DNA of 64,000 nt from Perkinsus olseni (lineage: Eukaryota > Perkinsozoa > Perkinsida > Perkinsidae): positions 124,001 through 188,000 of the forward strand of contig JABANP010000047.1 of NCBI GenBank assembly GCA_013115135.1, written 5' to 3'. Position 1 is the stretch's first letter. The number at the start of each line of letters is the position of its first letter. The notes under the pieces are model-generated. The model had not been told where the DNA came from. It worked only from the letters and a program-made list of their open reading frames with translations, and did no database searches. Position numbers and translations under genes: made by a program. Positions 1-12,900 of the stretch are shown here, piece by piece.

Positions 1-1282
1 GAAGGCTGTAGAACCGTCTCCATCCATTCACTTGTGGAAGAGCGCATCCTTCGGCTGTGCCGAGAATAACAAGTCCCGGTGGTGATCTGTTTTCCGGAGA
101 ATACTCGCACGGGAAGGCGTACCGTTCTGAGGGGCTCTGACACGTTCTCGTCATAAGCTGATTCGATCTCTTGTGGGCAGAATTCTCTTCTTCCACTGCT
201 CCCAATTCTCCACTAATTAGCGACTCGCGATACAAAGTCATGGCAGAACATCAGAAACGGGATAAACAGCCCCTACATACTTCATGTCCATTCACTCCCA
301 ACTGACACGCTCTCGGCGGTCGGAATGTTAACCGACTTGCCGGGATCCTCGCGAGGCTGCTGTTCGGTGGTCGTCTGGATTGACAAGTCTGGCTTCGTGT
401 CGGTCAAAACCTGAAGAAATCTGGTAACTTCGGGAGAGCATATCTTACTAACCTGAGAGGCCACGATATCTCGGAGCATGAAGTCCGTTCTTGCTGTAGG
501 GCATGGCAGAAGGTAGTCGCATGATTCGAGGATCTCGGGATGCTCACTGAGCTCTCGGTTGGTGACCACCATCATCACCGGTACATTTATTTGCTGACAG
601 CGGAGCGAAGCAGCTCAGGATGGTGAAATTAGTTCACGTGCTGCTCTACATGTAGTGCCTTGATGTAGAGCACGGGGTCCAAACACATGATGAGATGATA
701 ATGGGCTGATGCTGTAGCGATAACCGACATGTCCATGCGTGCTGAATGATACCAACTTTTTCGAAACTCGTCTTGCAAGCATCGTTACCTTTCGAGAACT
801 GCAGACCCTCGAAGTGATTCTTCCAACTTACCCCTCCTTGATTCTTGCTGCCTGAATACTCATCATCATCACCATTCGACCCTAATCACCGGGGTCTCAC
901 CAATGACCAGTACAGGAGCGTTGTTCTCCTTCAAGAGCTTCAGAAACTTGAAACTTCTCTTGTAGTTCATCAGCATCGTGTACGGGTCCGCTATATACTG
1001 GACCGTTACTTTGTTAGAAATCCGATTGAAGTTCATGGCCGCCTACAACAACAACTGGTCGTCTGAGCAAGCCGATCCTGGGTTACACTCAAACTCAACC
1101 CAATCCGAGTTGATAACAACAACCTTGGTAAGTGAGTCAAAAGGGCTCATGCTAAGACTTTGGCATCATGCGGAGTAGCTTCTGTAACTGAGGACACACT
1201 TTCATATCGCTCGAAGATGCCCGCAGAAGGCAGTACACTGACGAGGGATGCTCAGTGCTGGACGAGATCTCAGACGTCAACT
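1..1282. other. No recognisable gene
   Basis: Only short open frames without recognisable domains are seen here. A perfect copy of the 12-mer GCGGAGCGAAGC lies at 600-611, the same motif that sits inside confirmed introns elsewhere in the window, so the stretch may hold introns of an unrecognised gene. No RNA gene or terminal repeat was found. Confidence 0.4.
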
Positions 1283-1663
1283 CTAAAATGTGAGTTTCAC
1301 CTCAGCATGCTGCTTCTTTAGGACGATCATATCCTGCTTCTTGCCGCCAGGGAAAGCGACCTCTGGGATCTTTCTTGATTCATGTGCTCGCCGGAATCCC
1401 TCAGTGATGTTCCATAGCCTCCCGTCGACGCCTAAGAACGCACTTTCCGGCGTAAGTCCCATTCGTGAATGAACTGACCTTCGCTCCGTCGGTGTCATAT
1501 ACTTTGTCGTACGATTGAGGGAATGCTTATTGAACAACATGCCAGTATCAAAGAGCTCCTTCTGGTCAGATCCTTTAATGATGTCTCGGAAACGCTTGGA
1601 TTCAACTTTAAGATGCTTCTTTGTGAAGGCCACCTTCGAGTCATCCAAGTACAATCTCTGCAC
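1283..1663 (-). CDS. Hypothetical exon, unrecognised
   Basis: An open minus-strand frame of about 126 codons, rich in Lys and Arg (KKHLKVESKRF near the start, GGKKQDM near the end). I recognise no family. A second open minus-strand frame, 1694-2068, lies just upstream and could be the preceding exon of the same gene. It would encode a basic segment followed by a run of cysteines, which may instead be non-coding GCT-type repeat. The start codon is uncertain, and the frame could simply be long by chance. Confidence 0.25.
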   Translation of the reverse strand: MQRLYLDDSKVAFTKKHLKVESKRFRDIIKGSDQKELFDTGMLFNKHSLNRTTKYMTPTERRSVHSRMGLTPESAFLGVDGRLWNITEGFRRAHESRKIPEVAFPGGKKQDMIVLKKQHAEVKLTF

Positions 1664-2227
1664 AGGAAACCACAGACGTAGAAATAAGGTCGACTACCAC
1701 TCCAATGGGAGATGCTCAGATAGCAGGGCGACCAGACGACAACAGCAGCAGCAGCAGCTCACTCTGAGAACTTCGTCATGCTCCCTTCGTTCCTCTGCAT
1801 GAAGGAATGTGCTGAACATGTCAGACCCGTGCACGGAACCACGACGGGCCTTGCGGTGACGCGACAAGGATTGGCTTGACTTCTCCTGCCCGGTCATCTG
1901 GAAAAATAACAAGTCGGGATGATTCGCTCTTCTGTCAGCTATCGGCAGGCTCACCGTCTCCGCAGCTGATAGACCCAGGATCTTTCGAGCGTGTTCCAAT
2001 TTACGACTGGACGTCTCTATGGTCTGCCATGGAGTACCGCTGCGCAGCCGATAAAGTCGCGTTCTCACCCTCCTCTTATGGATGTCACTATCGCTCTTAG
2101 CATGAGACGGGGCACAAGCGAGCGAAGATATAATCTTCCCTGACGGAGGCGGAGCGAAGCACGCGATTGACGATCGACCTGAGTGGGGAGAGGACTTGGT
2201 ATCATATCGATCGAACGGTGGACAGTA

Positions 2228-5200
2228 TCACCTGCGGCGATCGTGAGCCTCCGCCGAAGGGCAGCGGCTGTGAGGCAGCCCTCCCTCTCGTAGTCGAGGG
2301 CGTTGAAGACCGCCACAAGAGCAGGACGGGATAGGACCTAGGGCGGGCAGCTCGGTACAGTGATGCAAGGATGACCATGGACGGTGATAGTAACGTAGAC
2401 CATCACACGAGAGGATGATGAACTCACTATTGAGATGACTGAACGTGATGGCTGAGTGAGTGATCTCACCCCGAGCTTGAGGGTCCTCAAGGAGGTATCC
2501 AAATCCGTCATAGTAATAGATTCCGGCCGGCCCCGGACTGCCGCTATACAATCAACTGCCGCTGTCATATTGCCGAAGACCCCTAGAAGGTTGCTGGCCA
2601 ACTCTCGTACAAGTCTGAGGGCGGAACCTCTCGAAATGCCAGGCGTCGAGCCACCAAGGCAAAGTGGATGATCTTCTGCGCTCACTTCTGCTGGGCGGGT
2701 TGGAGTTTGGATAACCATTGCTCGGGCCCTAGGAGGTATATACTTCTTCTCTCAACCTCCTCCTGATAGACTCATCCAGGCCTCATCACCAGGGTTTTGA
2801 CTTACCACCCAGCCTCCACTAGGACAGGACGATACCATCGGAACAGCGGCGTTGGAGTAGCTCTCAAGGGCGAGATCTAGATCTAGTTCCTTCACCCGAT
2901 TAACAGACTCCTTCTCGATTCGCGTCATCTCATCGAGCAAGGCCTCCAACTGATCGAAGGCGCGATGACGAGTCGAGGACACGGTCGGGCATACCCACCT
3001 GCGCTTGCGCCTTCCTCTTCATGCTCTTACAACAGATCTCCTGCTCTCGGATCTCTCTAAGCTCAGCCATGCGATTCTCAACCTGAAAAATCCAGTAAAA
3101 ACGCCGCTGCCCGGAAACGAACTCACGTCGCTTCTAATCGTCCACCATCGACCTGTAAGGTTCCCCAATCGATCAGTAACAACGTTCAGTTTCGACCTCA
3201 GAACCTCGCCATCCAAGCTGCCACTGATATGCTCTGCTACAGCACATAGAAATCCATACCGCGCTGCCCGAGGCCACTGCCAACCCACCCATCGTCGAGT
3301 CCGGCGTGTACCGGTCTGATGCCTCCGTCCTCTCTCTGCCCCCAGTCAACTGTGGGCTCAAGTCCGACGACTCCTAACCCATCCACATCCCAACTGCTGC
3401 CCCTCGCTGAGCCTTACAGCTGTCTGACTCGGCGGCCGGGAGGAGTCCGAGGCAGTGCTGTTCGCGTCCACTCCCCGAGCTATGAACTTCTCTCGGGTTT
3501 GACTAACTGCCTCCAACAGCCTCTCCTTCAAAACAGAGCAATCCGACCAGGCAACCGAAGGTCGTAGAACCTACCGTTAGCTCTCTCCGCGTCGGAGGCT
3601 GCTTCGAGGCGTCCTCCTCCGAGGCTCTGCGCGCGGCTCTTCCTGAATTCTTCCGCAACATCGTTGATGGTAGCAGAGAATAATTCCACCATCGTACCTA
3701 ATACCACCGCCTCCAGGCCTGAGAGGGAACCCCAATCGATGCCTACCAGCGGACCCTTCCCTCCCTGATCCATATGCCGCGTCTTCCACTGGTGCGATCG
3801 ACAGCTCATGCGAAGTCCCAGCCTCAGCCACTGCTGACGACTTCCTCACTGAGATGAGATGGGCTGAGTCCGCACGGGAGGACAAGCCGATAACAGGCCG
3901 AGGGTACAACCGATCCATCAGCATGTCCCCCCTACCTGGAGTACCGCCATCAGTAGATAACTCCTTCAGAGTTCTGTCCCACTGCACTGCACCACCCCTA
4001 CGGAACTTTGGATGGCACAGATGCTTCAAAAAGATAGTCTTGGAAATCGGGAGACTCCCTATGAACAGCGAAACCTCAGAAGGTTGGTCCTTACTGAAGC
4101 CGCCTACATGCCCTCCACTACACTCTGCTCGATGGCCCTCCGTGCCGAGATGATGCCTGTCATCTTCCCTTTCGACGACCTCCGCCAGCGTTAGGAGACC
4201 CAAGTCCGTACCTCAGGGCAGTCAACTATCGCCAGCACTGGTGAGCCACCAGCATCATACGACATCACTCGGGGCAGTGGTGACGCAGACTAAGGTCGAG
4301 ACGTTATCGTATAACCACAGGTGGTCAGTCCAGGGCGAGGTCACGAGTACACTGTTGCATCCCAACCGAGCTACTGCCCGACAGTCGACAGCATAGACCC
4401 TCAGTAAGAGCGAGGCCCCCCCACCGAGAAAACCCATCAATCCCGGTCCCTACTGCAATGGCGCAGAAGATCTTTCTGCTTCCTCAGTGGCGTGAGGCCC
4501 AGCAACCGCCCGACAACACTCTGTTCCTTCGCCGTCATGGCGTCTCTCTGCTGCCGAAGATACCCCCTAAGATGCCAACACCCGGGCTCACACACCGATA
4601 CTCCATCAACGGGCTACATTATCCAGGCATCGACGCGACCCTCGTCTGCACAAGGGCACAGGACCGTCAGGAGGGTTCGCAGGGACACTAGCCCCATCCC
4701 ACGCACGACCCCCGCTGATGCCCATAAACCATGTCTTGAACCGCGATACCTGGGAGCATCAATCATGCTCCCAACGGGAAAGGTGTATGCTCAGAAGATA
4801 CGACCATCTGGCAAGAGGTGACGGCCTCACGGACCAAAAGGGGAACTGCTATCAGGACAACCATCCTGAACTACCTTGTTGCAAAGCTCTCGGTGCAGCA
4901 ACGGCATTCCAGCATCTTCCACCCTCACACTGCCATCCCCCAGCAGGATCGACCTCCCTCGTTCATACAGACGACGGAACTCAGACAGGAGGACTTGCCG
5001 GTACGAGCCGTCGAATGTCCTGCTCATCACGACTAGTGCGGCATCGGTGCTATGGAGAACGGCCGGGCCCCACCTCTCTGATGTCGCCTTCATGAGGACG
5101 AGCATGTTCACGGCTAAGATCACTTCATACATATTCAACAACTGGCAATCCTCCAGTGGACCATGCGTAGTACACGCCGGGCGGGGCCCTGTAGAAGGGC

Positions 5201-5445
5201 GATGCAGTCGATGAGTGGTATCCGCAAAGATCACCTTCTAGGCTCTCGCCGGAGAATGTCGGGTCATCCAATTGGATAAAAGAAGGACTATCCATTCCCG
5301 CTCCAAGTGGAGCAGCAGGAGCCACAGACCTGATGGTCATGGCGAGCGATATGTTTGGGAGCAGCACAACGGAACTTCGGAACACTATCAGCCATGAGGA
5401 CAGTGATTCGAGGCGCACATGGTACTCCGGATGCACTACTCCCAT
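2228..5445 (-). CDS. Unrecognised multi-exon gene or genes
   Basis: Several minus-strand frames read like exons separated by short GT..AG introns. The most convincing are 5288-5445 (helical and hydrophobic, ending SFIQLDDPTFSGESLEG), joined by a plausible intron to about 4866-5150 (DCQLLNMYEVILAVNM onward). Further candidates are 4255-4440, 3528-3809, 2752-2982 and 2338-2718. The encoded segments are alpha-helical and mildly hydrophobic, resembling subunits of large scaffold or tethering complexes, but no family could be assigned. A possible intron near 4700-4765 contains a tRNA T-arm-like sequence next to an 8-bp-stem hairpin at 4752-4772. Exon limits, start and number of genes are not established. 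Confidence 0.3.
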
Positions 5446-6059
5446 TCGGGCAGTACCTGGTCGAGGGGAGAGCCTTCAAAATATTTTCCAAGCCAACTTG
5501 TGCTCCACTCCATCGCACCACTTCAACAGTCGATAGAGAAGCTGTATGGGGCAGATCGTCGAACGATAGGTATCTAGAGACGAAGGGGATCGCTAGCGGC
5601 CATCGAGACTCATGCACCCGCTCAGTACAGTGAAAACGCAGACTAGAAAACGAAGCAAAGAAGATAGACCAGCGGATGCCCGGGCCTACATCGCATCAGC
5701 CACACTTCCCGCCAGTTCTCCTCGACTGACTTCTTCGCCGAGTCGACGAGCTTCATCAGAGGAAACCCCAGCTTCGATTAATACTCGAGAGGAGAGGGTG
5801 ATCAGCGATCGTAAGGAGTTGGCCGCCAGGAGTACCTCGACACGATGGGATGGTCAGCAGCGCTGCCGCGACGAATGGCCGGCATCCGCTACCACCAGTC
5901 CAGCGCAAAACAAGTAGAAAGCATGGCACTCAGCGATCAAGTGTTTGGTTTGGTCTTGCATAGGTTAAAGCCAGCTTATACAGGCTACACCTCAGTATAA
6001 TAGCATCATCATCGTCGGAAAATCCGCACATAGACTACGATCAGAGTTGAAGCACTACC

Positions 6060-6990
6060 TCAGCGCAACGAGCTAAGTGCGCAATACCTAGCTCGCTGCA
6101 CCCCGGTTCAAATCCCCCTTCCAGCATCTCACCACTTCCTCATACGCCAGAACCCCGTCCTTATCCAAGTCGAACATCCCAACAAGAAAGCCCATTTTGG
6201 CTTCATTGTTCAGCCTGCGGCTCCATAGTGCTCCTACCGCTAGCAGCTGGTGCATGTCAACCCGCACACCACCCGCCTGAGCAGGACCCTCCTAGACGGC
6301 CGCTTGGGTACGCCTACCTTGGCAAGCTCAGCGGCAGTGTATACCCCTTTGTAGTGAAGCATGCACGCCAGCTTCCTACTGCCCTCTACCGCCAGTCCGA
6401 GGAGTTGTCCGACCGTTCCCTGGCTCAACAATGGCCCTGCAAATGCACTATCCTGTACTGCAGCGACTAGGACTGGCGCTCACCTTTCCTGCAGTGCTTC
6501 ACGCAGTGAGTGTAGAGTTCACACAACTCCTCCTGAGACTTGGCCTTGAAGACCTCCAGCTCCGCCACGGTCACTCCCTGAATCAATAGCCGGTCGTACA
6601 CCTTCGATGCTACAGGGGCCGCTATCGCCAATTGACTTTGATAGTGCGGTATTCAAGTAATCAATTAATTTGTCTTGAATAGCACACCATCGGGAACCAG
6701 CATACTGCACTGTGTAATCCAGCGCATTGACCGACTCGACGGTCATAACATCACCATCAAGGATTCAACCCAGCTTGGGCACCTAGCACTGCTCGGCCCT
6801 CCTACCTTCACCTTCGCCTCCCTGCCTTCCAGAGCTGATACCAGTGGGTCCAACATCGTACTGTGCTCAGACCCCATACCACCTTATGACCATAACACAG
6901 ACAACTCAACTACCCGACCGCGCGCCATAAAAATACGCCCTCCTCGGATTATCACAACGCAGCCCTTAGAACCCTACTGGAAATAAAGAA
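6060..6990 (-). CDS. EF-hand protein (partial model)
   Basis: The clearest exon, about 6120-6220, encodes FDLDKDGVLAYEEVV: a canonical calcium-binding EF-hand loop with D, D, D/G and E at the ligand positions, preceded by a helix (NNEAKMGFLVGM). Upstream minus-strand exons at about 6240-6431 and 6519-6746 encode helical segments, one reading VESVNALDYTVQYAGSRWC. An upstream intron near 6910-6990 holds the GGCGCGCGG element. The exon containing the EF-hand runs into a tRNA-like sequence (about 6060-6125) that probably belongs to an intron or a SINE relic. A calcium-sensor function is inferred from the single EF-hand. Overall identity, start and end are unknown. Confidence 0.4.
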
Positions 6991-7453
6991 TGCACACTAA
7001 GACGTAGTCGTGTTGGTTGCCTTGAGTAGTAGTATATGAGCCGCTTGAACTGCTGCTACCGTGCCCGAGATCATCACACTACACTTCCATCTGAAGAGCA
7101 GCATATAATGCATGAAACGATGAAAGGAGAACTCAAGTCAAGAGTGCGCCAAGACCCCTCACGAGGACAGAGTTTCAAGATGGCACCATTGAGGCGCTGT
7201 TCACTAACTCCCACACAATTTTCTGCATTCACCTCCTCATCATGCACGCAGGCAGACTAGTCCGTACGTAAACCTAACCTAAAACCCGTTCGCTCGCGAC
7301 TCCCGTCGTTTACATCTTAAGGTACAGCCCATGTACAACAATAAAACTCCATCATGGGGTTACAATAATCCTCTCCAGGCAAAGCAATATAATACCGAAA
7401 GCTCCGCGTCTACTACTCACACCATAACATCCTTCACCCACGATACTCCGTTA

Positions 7454-7798
7454 TTACTTTGCTGCTAGCTCTTGTCGCGTCATGAGCGTCCCCGTAGTGG
7501 ACATGATATCATTGAACTCGCCATTATTCATAATCCTCTCCACTGCCTCCCTCTCGATATGACACTCAATCATGCAGTGTGACTTCATCACCGCCAACCC
7601 TTCCTCCGCACCCTCCTGGATCGCGGCTGATGATGACGCTGATTGCTCGGCAGTCGACAGGGCCATTTGAACCGTCCCAAAGATTTTACTTCCCCACCGG
7701 TAGAGTTCACCCGAATTGATCTCAAACGCAACAATTCGCAGTCTATCCCCAGTACCGAGAAAGAAAAAATACACAAGTGTCCTAATAGACCAGAACAT
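7454..7798 (-). CDS. Hypothetical protein, possibly a C-terminal exon
   Basis: An open minus-strand frame of 114 codons whose second half reads like soluble helical protein (STAEQSASSSAAIQEGAEEG, then MIECHIEREAVERI). It ends with a stop at 7454, only about 60 bp downstream of the SF3A1-like gene on the same strand. I recognise no family. The first 30 residues (hydrophobic FFFLGTG) may be intron, because a possible AG acceptor follows them. Confidence 0.3.
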   Translation of the reverse strand: MFWSIRTLVYFFFLGTGDRLRIVAFEINSGELYRWGSKIFGTVQMALSTAEQSASSSAAIQEGAEEGLAVMKSHCMIECHIEREAVERIMNNGEFNDIMSTTGTLMTRQELAAK

Positions 7799-7857
7799 TA
7801 GCCTCTATGCAAGTAGCGCTCGCCCAGGTAATCGATATTGCTCTACTGCATACCCAA

Positions 7858-9648
7858 CTACTCGCTTGGAGGTGGTGCTGGTGCGGCAGCCATGACCCCG
7901 TTGGCCTGTTGTTGTTGCTGTTGTAGGTCGTCTTGCGTATTTCCTCCTCCTTCCTCCTCATTCTCTTCCGGCACTGGCTTGGTCTCCTTAACCCTGTTGC
8001 ATTTATTAATACGTATACCACCTCGCTTCTTCAACTTCAAGCGGATGCGATCTCCGGAGGACAGGTTGTAGTAGGCAAGCGTCTTACTGTTGTCACTGAG
8101 CAAGAGTGGAGAATGCAGCGGTTGCAGCCAAGATGGCCGTTAGACCGGTTATTGAACCCAATTGCTGGACGCTTATTCGCAATAATTACAGGCGCCAGAC
8201 AAAATTACCCATTTGACCAAAACGTCCATCCACCGTTCTTACTTGAGCACGCCCGTCTCCCTCACAATAAGCTTCATGACGCCAGCCTTCCATCCCTGGG
8301 CCTTAGCCTCGAGCATGGACTTCAACTCGCCAATGGTCATACGCATACTCAAGTCGTCTATGACTATGTTATTCGGCGAGATCTGACCCTTCTGACGAAT
8401 CGGTGCTGGAATTCTCTGTATTATACGTAGTGATAGAGTTTCGCCTACCACGCACAAAATCGATCACCTGATCGATTCGACACTCTACCTTTTCTGGCGA
8501 TCCAATTCTCTTCCGACATCAGATCGACTCCCAACGGCCGTCTTATGCAGAGATCCCGCATGTGACCTCGCCAGGGGTCGATCGCCCCGAACCCACGGAC
8601 ATCCAGCTCGCCCCTCTTCGCCTTATCACACGTGGAGATGATGAAGCCAGCCTTGGAATGAGCGTTCAGGAAAAACGCACTGAAAAGAAACATATCTCAG
8701 CGGAGCGAAGCCTAAAAATTGAACTCCATTCCCAGCTTCAAACATATTCATGGCACTATCCAAACTTGCCCTCCGGAAAGGCCTCCCAGGAAACCAAAGC
8801 CCCGAAAACCCCAACGCTCCCAGTATGATATGTGACCACCAAGCACTTAGCGGGTCACTTGCAGTTACTGACCACCCGTAGACTCATCCAAGATCACAGT
8901 GTCGAAGAGAACTCCCTAATCCATGATAAACCGTCGAATAATACTACCGATCGGCATCCAGATGGTCCATAACCTTCAAGAGAAGCTCCGGTGAAAGCGA
9001 CTGCATCACCGACCACACACTTCAAATCCAGCTCGCCTGGGCGCAGTGTTCCATCTGAAAATACATCATACCACTCCTCTCCCAAATCTTTCTCAAGTAT
9101 TACCCTGAGACCTCGCCGCTGAGTGCAATGCGCGCGCCTCGGGTCACCATGGCAAACTCTGGCTGCCTCCTCAGCTCACCCACCCCCATTTCAAAATTCC
9201 CCGTGAATTCGCGTCACTCGCCCCAGATACTAATACTACCTTCAAGGTACTTGACAATTCTATTCCTGACGTTCTTGGGTAGGAATCGTGCAGCGTTCAT
9301 CGCCGCATCATCACCAAACTTGTCAAGCTCCGGGCAGTAGCTGTCAGGCTGCGTTCCGATCCCCAACGGCGTATCATTCACAGGATTCCACTGCATGCCA
9401 ACGTACGTATCACGGTCACCTGAGCTCAGGGCCAACATTTGACCGCTGCGCCACGAAATTACCGCATCTTTACTGAGGACTTTCATCTGTGCACACTGTA
9501 TGTGTTTGTTCCTCTCCTCGGGTGTAGCCAGGGTAGTCTCATGACCATTCCCTCCCGGTATTGGGTAGGCCTCTCGCTTAGCCGGCGGGGCAGAGGCGAT
9601 CACACCACCAATGCCGTTGTTGTTCTGGTCCATGTTGATGGAACTCAT
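7858..9648 (-). CDS. SF3A1-like protein with C-terminal ubiquitin fold
   Basis: The 3' exons (8239-8440 and 7858-8103) join into a ubiquitin-like domain: NNIVIDDLSMRMTIGELKSM, then MKLIVRETGVLK, then KTLAYYNLSSGDRIRLKLKKRGG. This is the arrangement at the C terminus of splicing factor 3A subunit 1, where the domain follows a loop like the MSEENWIARKG seen here in the preceding exon. A Gln-rich and acidic tail follows before the stop at 7858. Upstream exons (9241-9648, beginning MSSINMDQNN, and about 8970-9090) show no SURP motif, so either the N-terminal half is divergent or two genes are merged here. An intron near 8700 carries the GCGGAGCGAAGC element just before its acceptor. It lies tail-to-tail with nothing and 290 bp downstream of Brr2, on the same strand. 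Confidence 0.5.
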
Positions 9649-9941
9649 AACAGGAACCCAAGCTATCGGTAAACGAGGTCACAAGAAATCACCACCTTCA
9701 CAGATTCTATCAATGATACTGCTGCGAGGGACAAAATTTACTGACCACCTTCTACCGCAAATCCACCACATCACTTCAGTTTCCGTTAGACAAGTCTTTC
9801 CCCCGCCACGGCCAAAACTCACGACTCCCTGCAATCCCCGTCCCCTCAACACCAGGCACCAGAGTCGTTACTGCGTAAACGTATCGTCCAACTTCCATCG
9901 GGAATTGTTATCATTAGTAAAGAGACTTCCCCAAAGCATCC

Positions 9942-12900
9942 TCATACAGCGACCTCTACCTCATACTCATGATCAGCTCCCATGAAACTGTCGCTCATCA
10001 AACACCTAAGTCAACCAAAGATTCACCCTCAGGTCCCTCACAGCCCTCCTCTCTTACAATGTATACGTGTACTTTCCGGGCTTCTCAGGTAGTCTAAACT
10101 GCAGCTTAGCCTTGACTTGTGCCTTATTGATGGTCACACGACGGATGGCGACGAGACTGTCCTTCATGCCAGCAACCAACCACCAAGATTCTTCCTTCTC
10201 TCCAGGGTAATACCTGTTGCCGATCAACATCCCAAGGTGAAGGCCTGCGACTATCAAGATAACCTACTTAGCGTAAACAGGTACGAATCCGGCAGTCTTA
10301 TCGATCACGCCAAGATCACCATCTCGCTCCAAAACCACCGGAATCTGATACGAAGGAGAACCAATAAACATTCGTAGGAAATCAATACGAGCAAAGCAAG
10401 CATACTCGATAATACCAAAATATCCGCGGAAAAGTCACAACCGGCAATCCTCAACTAACTAGTTGCGGCCAGTTCATATGGTCGTGCAGAAGATGACCAG
10501 TCCGCAGAGTCCACGCAGGACGATCCCCTCTACCCCTCGATGGTCCCTACCGTAACGGTCTTGCCATCCTTAGATTTATTAACCTTATACTCCATGTTAA
10601 TGCTCGGGAACTGGTTACACGCCTGGGCCACTTCGGCGACTTGGGACTCGGAGAGGTTGCGGAACAGTTTATTGCGCTTTTCATCATCCAAGTCCAAAAT
10701 ATCAAGCACATCTTCAACCTAAGATACGGCCCCATAACCATGAAGCCGAAAATCGCATCGCTCCGCCGTCATTTTTACCTTCATCTTCTTAGCCTCATCG
10801 ACTATGTCCTGGTTAATGTACGGCAACTGCATCAGCAGGCTGGTCTCAGGTCCCATCGCCTGGACGACCATCTGCGACAGTTCCATGGCACGAAGAGCCA
10901 CTCGGTACCTAGTCAATATCGATCATCAGGGCGCGCGCTAAACTATCCACCCACTGCATACTACCATTCATGACTAGCCACCACATCCACCATGGCCTGG
11001 ATGAGCCTGGTGGAGTTGAGTAGTATCGTACGTTGATCCGCGGCAAGGTCAGATCCCGGGAGTCTCTGTCTTGCCAAATGGGCGTGCAGGAGTATGACAC
11101 ACTTGACCATCGGGTCTCCTTGCTTCAGCTTACTAGTCTCAACCGGTACCTTCAAAATCAACAAGGTAATCAGAGCACACTATTATTCTAGCACGGATGC
11201 CAAATCGATCAAAATGGACTACATCCGACCTCAAGATACCCCTCACCTTGAGACGCTCAGCCAGAGCCCTGAGTGTTCCCTCTTCACCAGGTCGGACAGG
11301 AATCGACTCGAACTCAGTGGCGCCGCAAAGAGCTTCCACCAACGCACGACGCTTGCTCGTCCGAGTGATGTTGCGTGAGAAGATCTCAATAGTAGATGGC
11401 CGGGTGTAGTAATATCTATGAAACGGTTGATCGATTTCAACAATCACTACACACACTCCCAAAACCTACGCTGCAACCATGCCGAGGTTCGTGCTGCTAA
11501 GGGTGATCTCATCCTCGCCAATTTCAACACAGCCAGTCTGAGCCAGAGCATCCGCTGTCGACTCGATGATCTCAGAAAGGAAGTCAGATATCTCTTGAGG
11601 CGATACACCCTAAAAAATAAATAAAAAATCGCTTCGCTCCGCCGCTGCCGTATTTTCATATCCCCACCTGTAGGGAGTAGTAATTCGGGTTGCGAGTGAT
11701 TCTCCTGTAGAAGAAGGTCCATGTGAGCCAATCGACAGCGTCTTGCTTGTTCTCGATCGTACCAGACACAACCTGAGATTAAAAATCACCACATCTCCCA
11801 CTGAGAACGAGAAGGCCTCGGGACACGGTCGAGGGGCAGAGCGTTTCGGCACTCGATCGATACATCAGTGAATCACCGAGCAGCCTACCCTCACTATGAC
11901 CACGGACGATGAGTATGATAGCGAGACCAGAGAGCCCACCTCAGCATTGAGATGATCCGTCAATTTCTGATCCAACTGCGACTCCACCGGCATTGGTTCG
12001 TATATGAACTTCTTATAGTAATCCTTCTTGGTGGTAGGGCACAGCAGTGCACATCTGCGAGGAACAATCAGCTTCGCTCCGCTGCAGCCCTCTAAAAATT
12101 TACGTTGCATGATCATCTATGCCCGGTCGGCCAGCGATAGACATCATCTCCACCACATCGGCAACATCGTAGTCGACATAACGGCGTTGTCTGGTAAAAA
12201 TGCACAATGCTGGGATCGAACCCACGGTTTCCACAACAGCGGTACCTCGCGTCGTATTTAACAGTGTCCATCACGACCACCATCCTGCAGCCCGCATTAC
12301 GAGTCTGCGGCAGTAGACCCCAAGCAAGGTCCACCGTCACTACCATAATCTGAAAGAAAAACACCTCACCCAGGAACCGAACCCACAACCTTTCCTACTT
12401 GTACAGCTCCGCTCTCGAAGAGTTCCATTAGACCATCTCTCTCCCTACTGCTCAGGCCTTCATGCATGTACCCAATGCCATGCATCAAGGACGTCACCAA
12501 TCCCCGCTCTCGAGTCTTCCATCCATACTCCTTAGCCAGACCCTCTATATGCTCCTTCATCGCCGTTTCAGACAGATGACGGAATCTGCACGCATGCACA
12601 ATAAGATACGCCCAGAAAAGAGCATCAATGGGGTCGTTCAATAAACCAATTCGGAAACTCTGAATCGACCCTGGAACCGCATTTCACGAGTAAATATCAA
12701 TTTCAGAATCGATTCTGAATTGAAGAACTGATTCGTTAAACGGGGAGATCATCAAAAGCCTAGTTTCACAGGCTTCAAAACCTGCTACGACTACTACCTG
12801 TCAGGGCTGTTATCAGCCGTAGCTTGAAGCATGAGATCAGCGGCCACCATCCGACTCTGTCGGCGGTCGCCAACAAATACCACAACAGGCTGAGTCGGAG

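Noticed and set aside
1481..1492. Another copy of the GCGGAGCGAAGC element
   Set aside because: Only part of the motif matches (CTTCGCTCCGTC) and it lies in an open frame without splice evidence; not counted.
1694..2068. Protein with a poly-cysteine tract
   Set aside because: The Cys run comes from a CAG/CTG-type repeat and is more likely non-coding.
6060..6130. Functional tRNA gene
   Set aside because: A and B boxes are suggestive, but the 5' and 3' ends do not form an acceptor stem.
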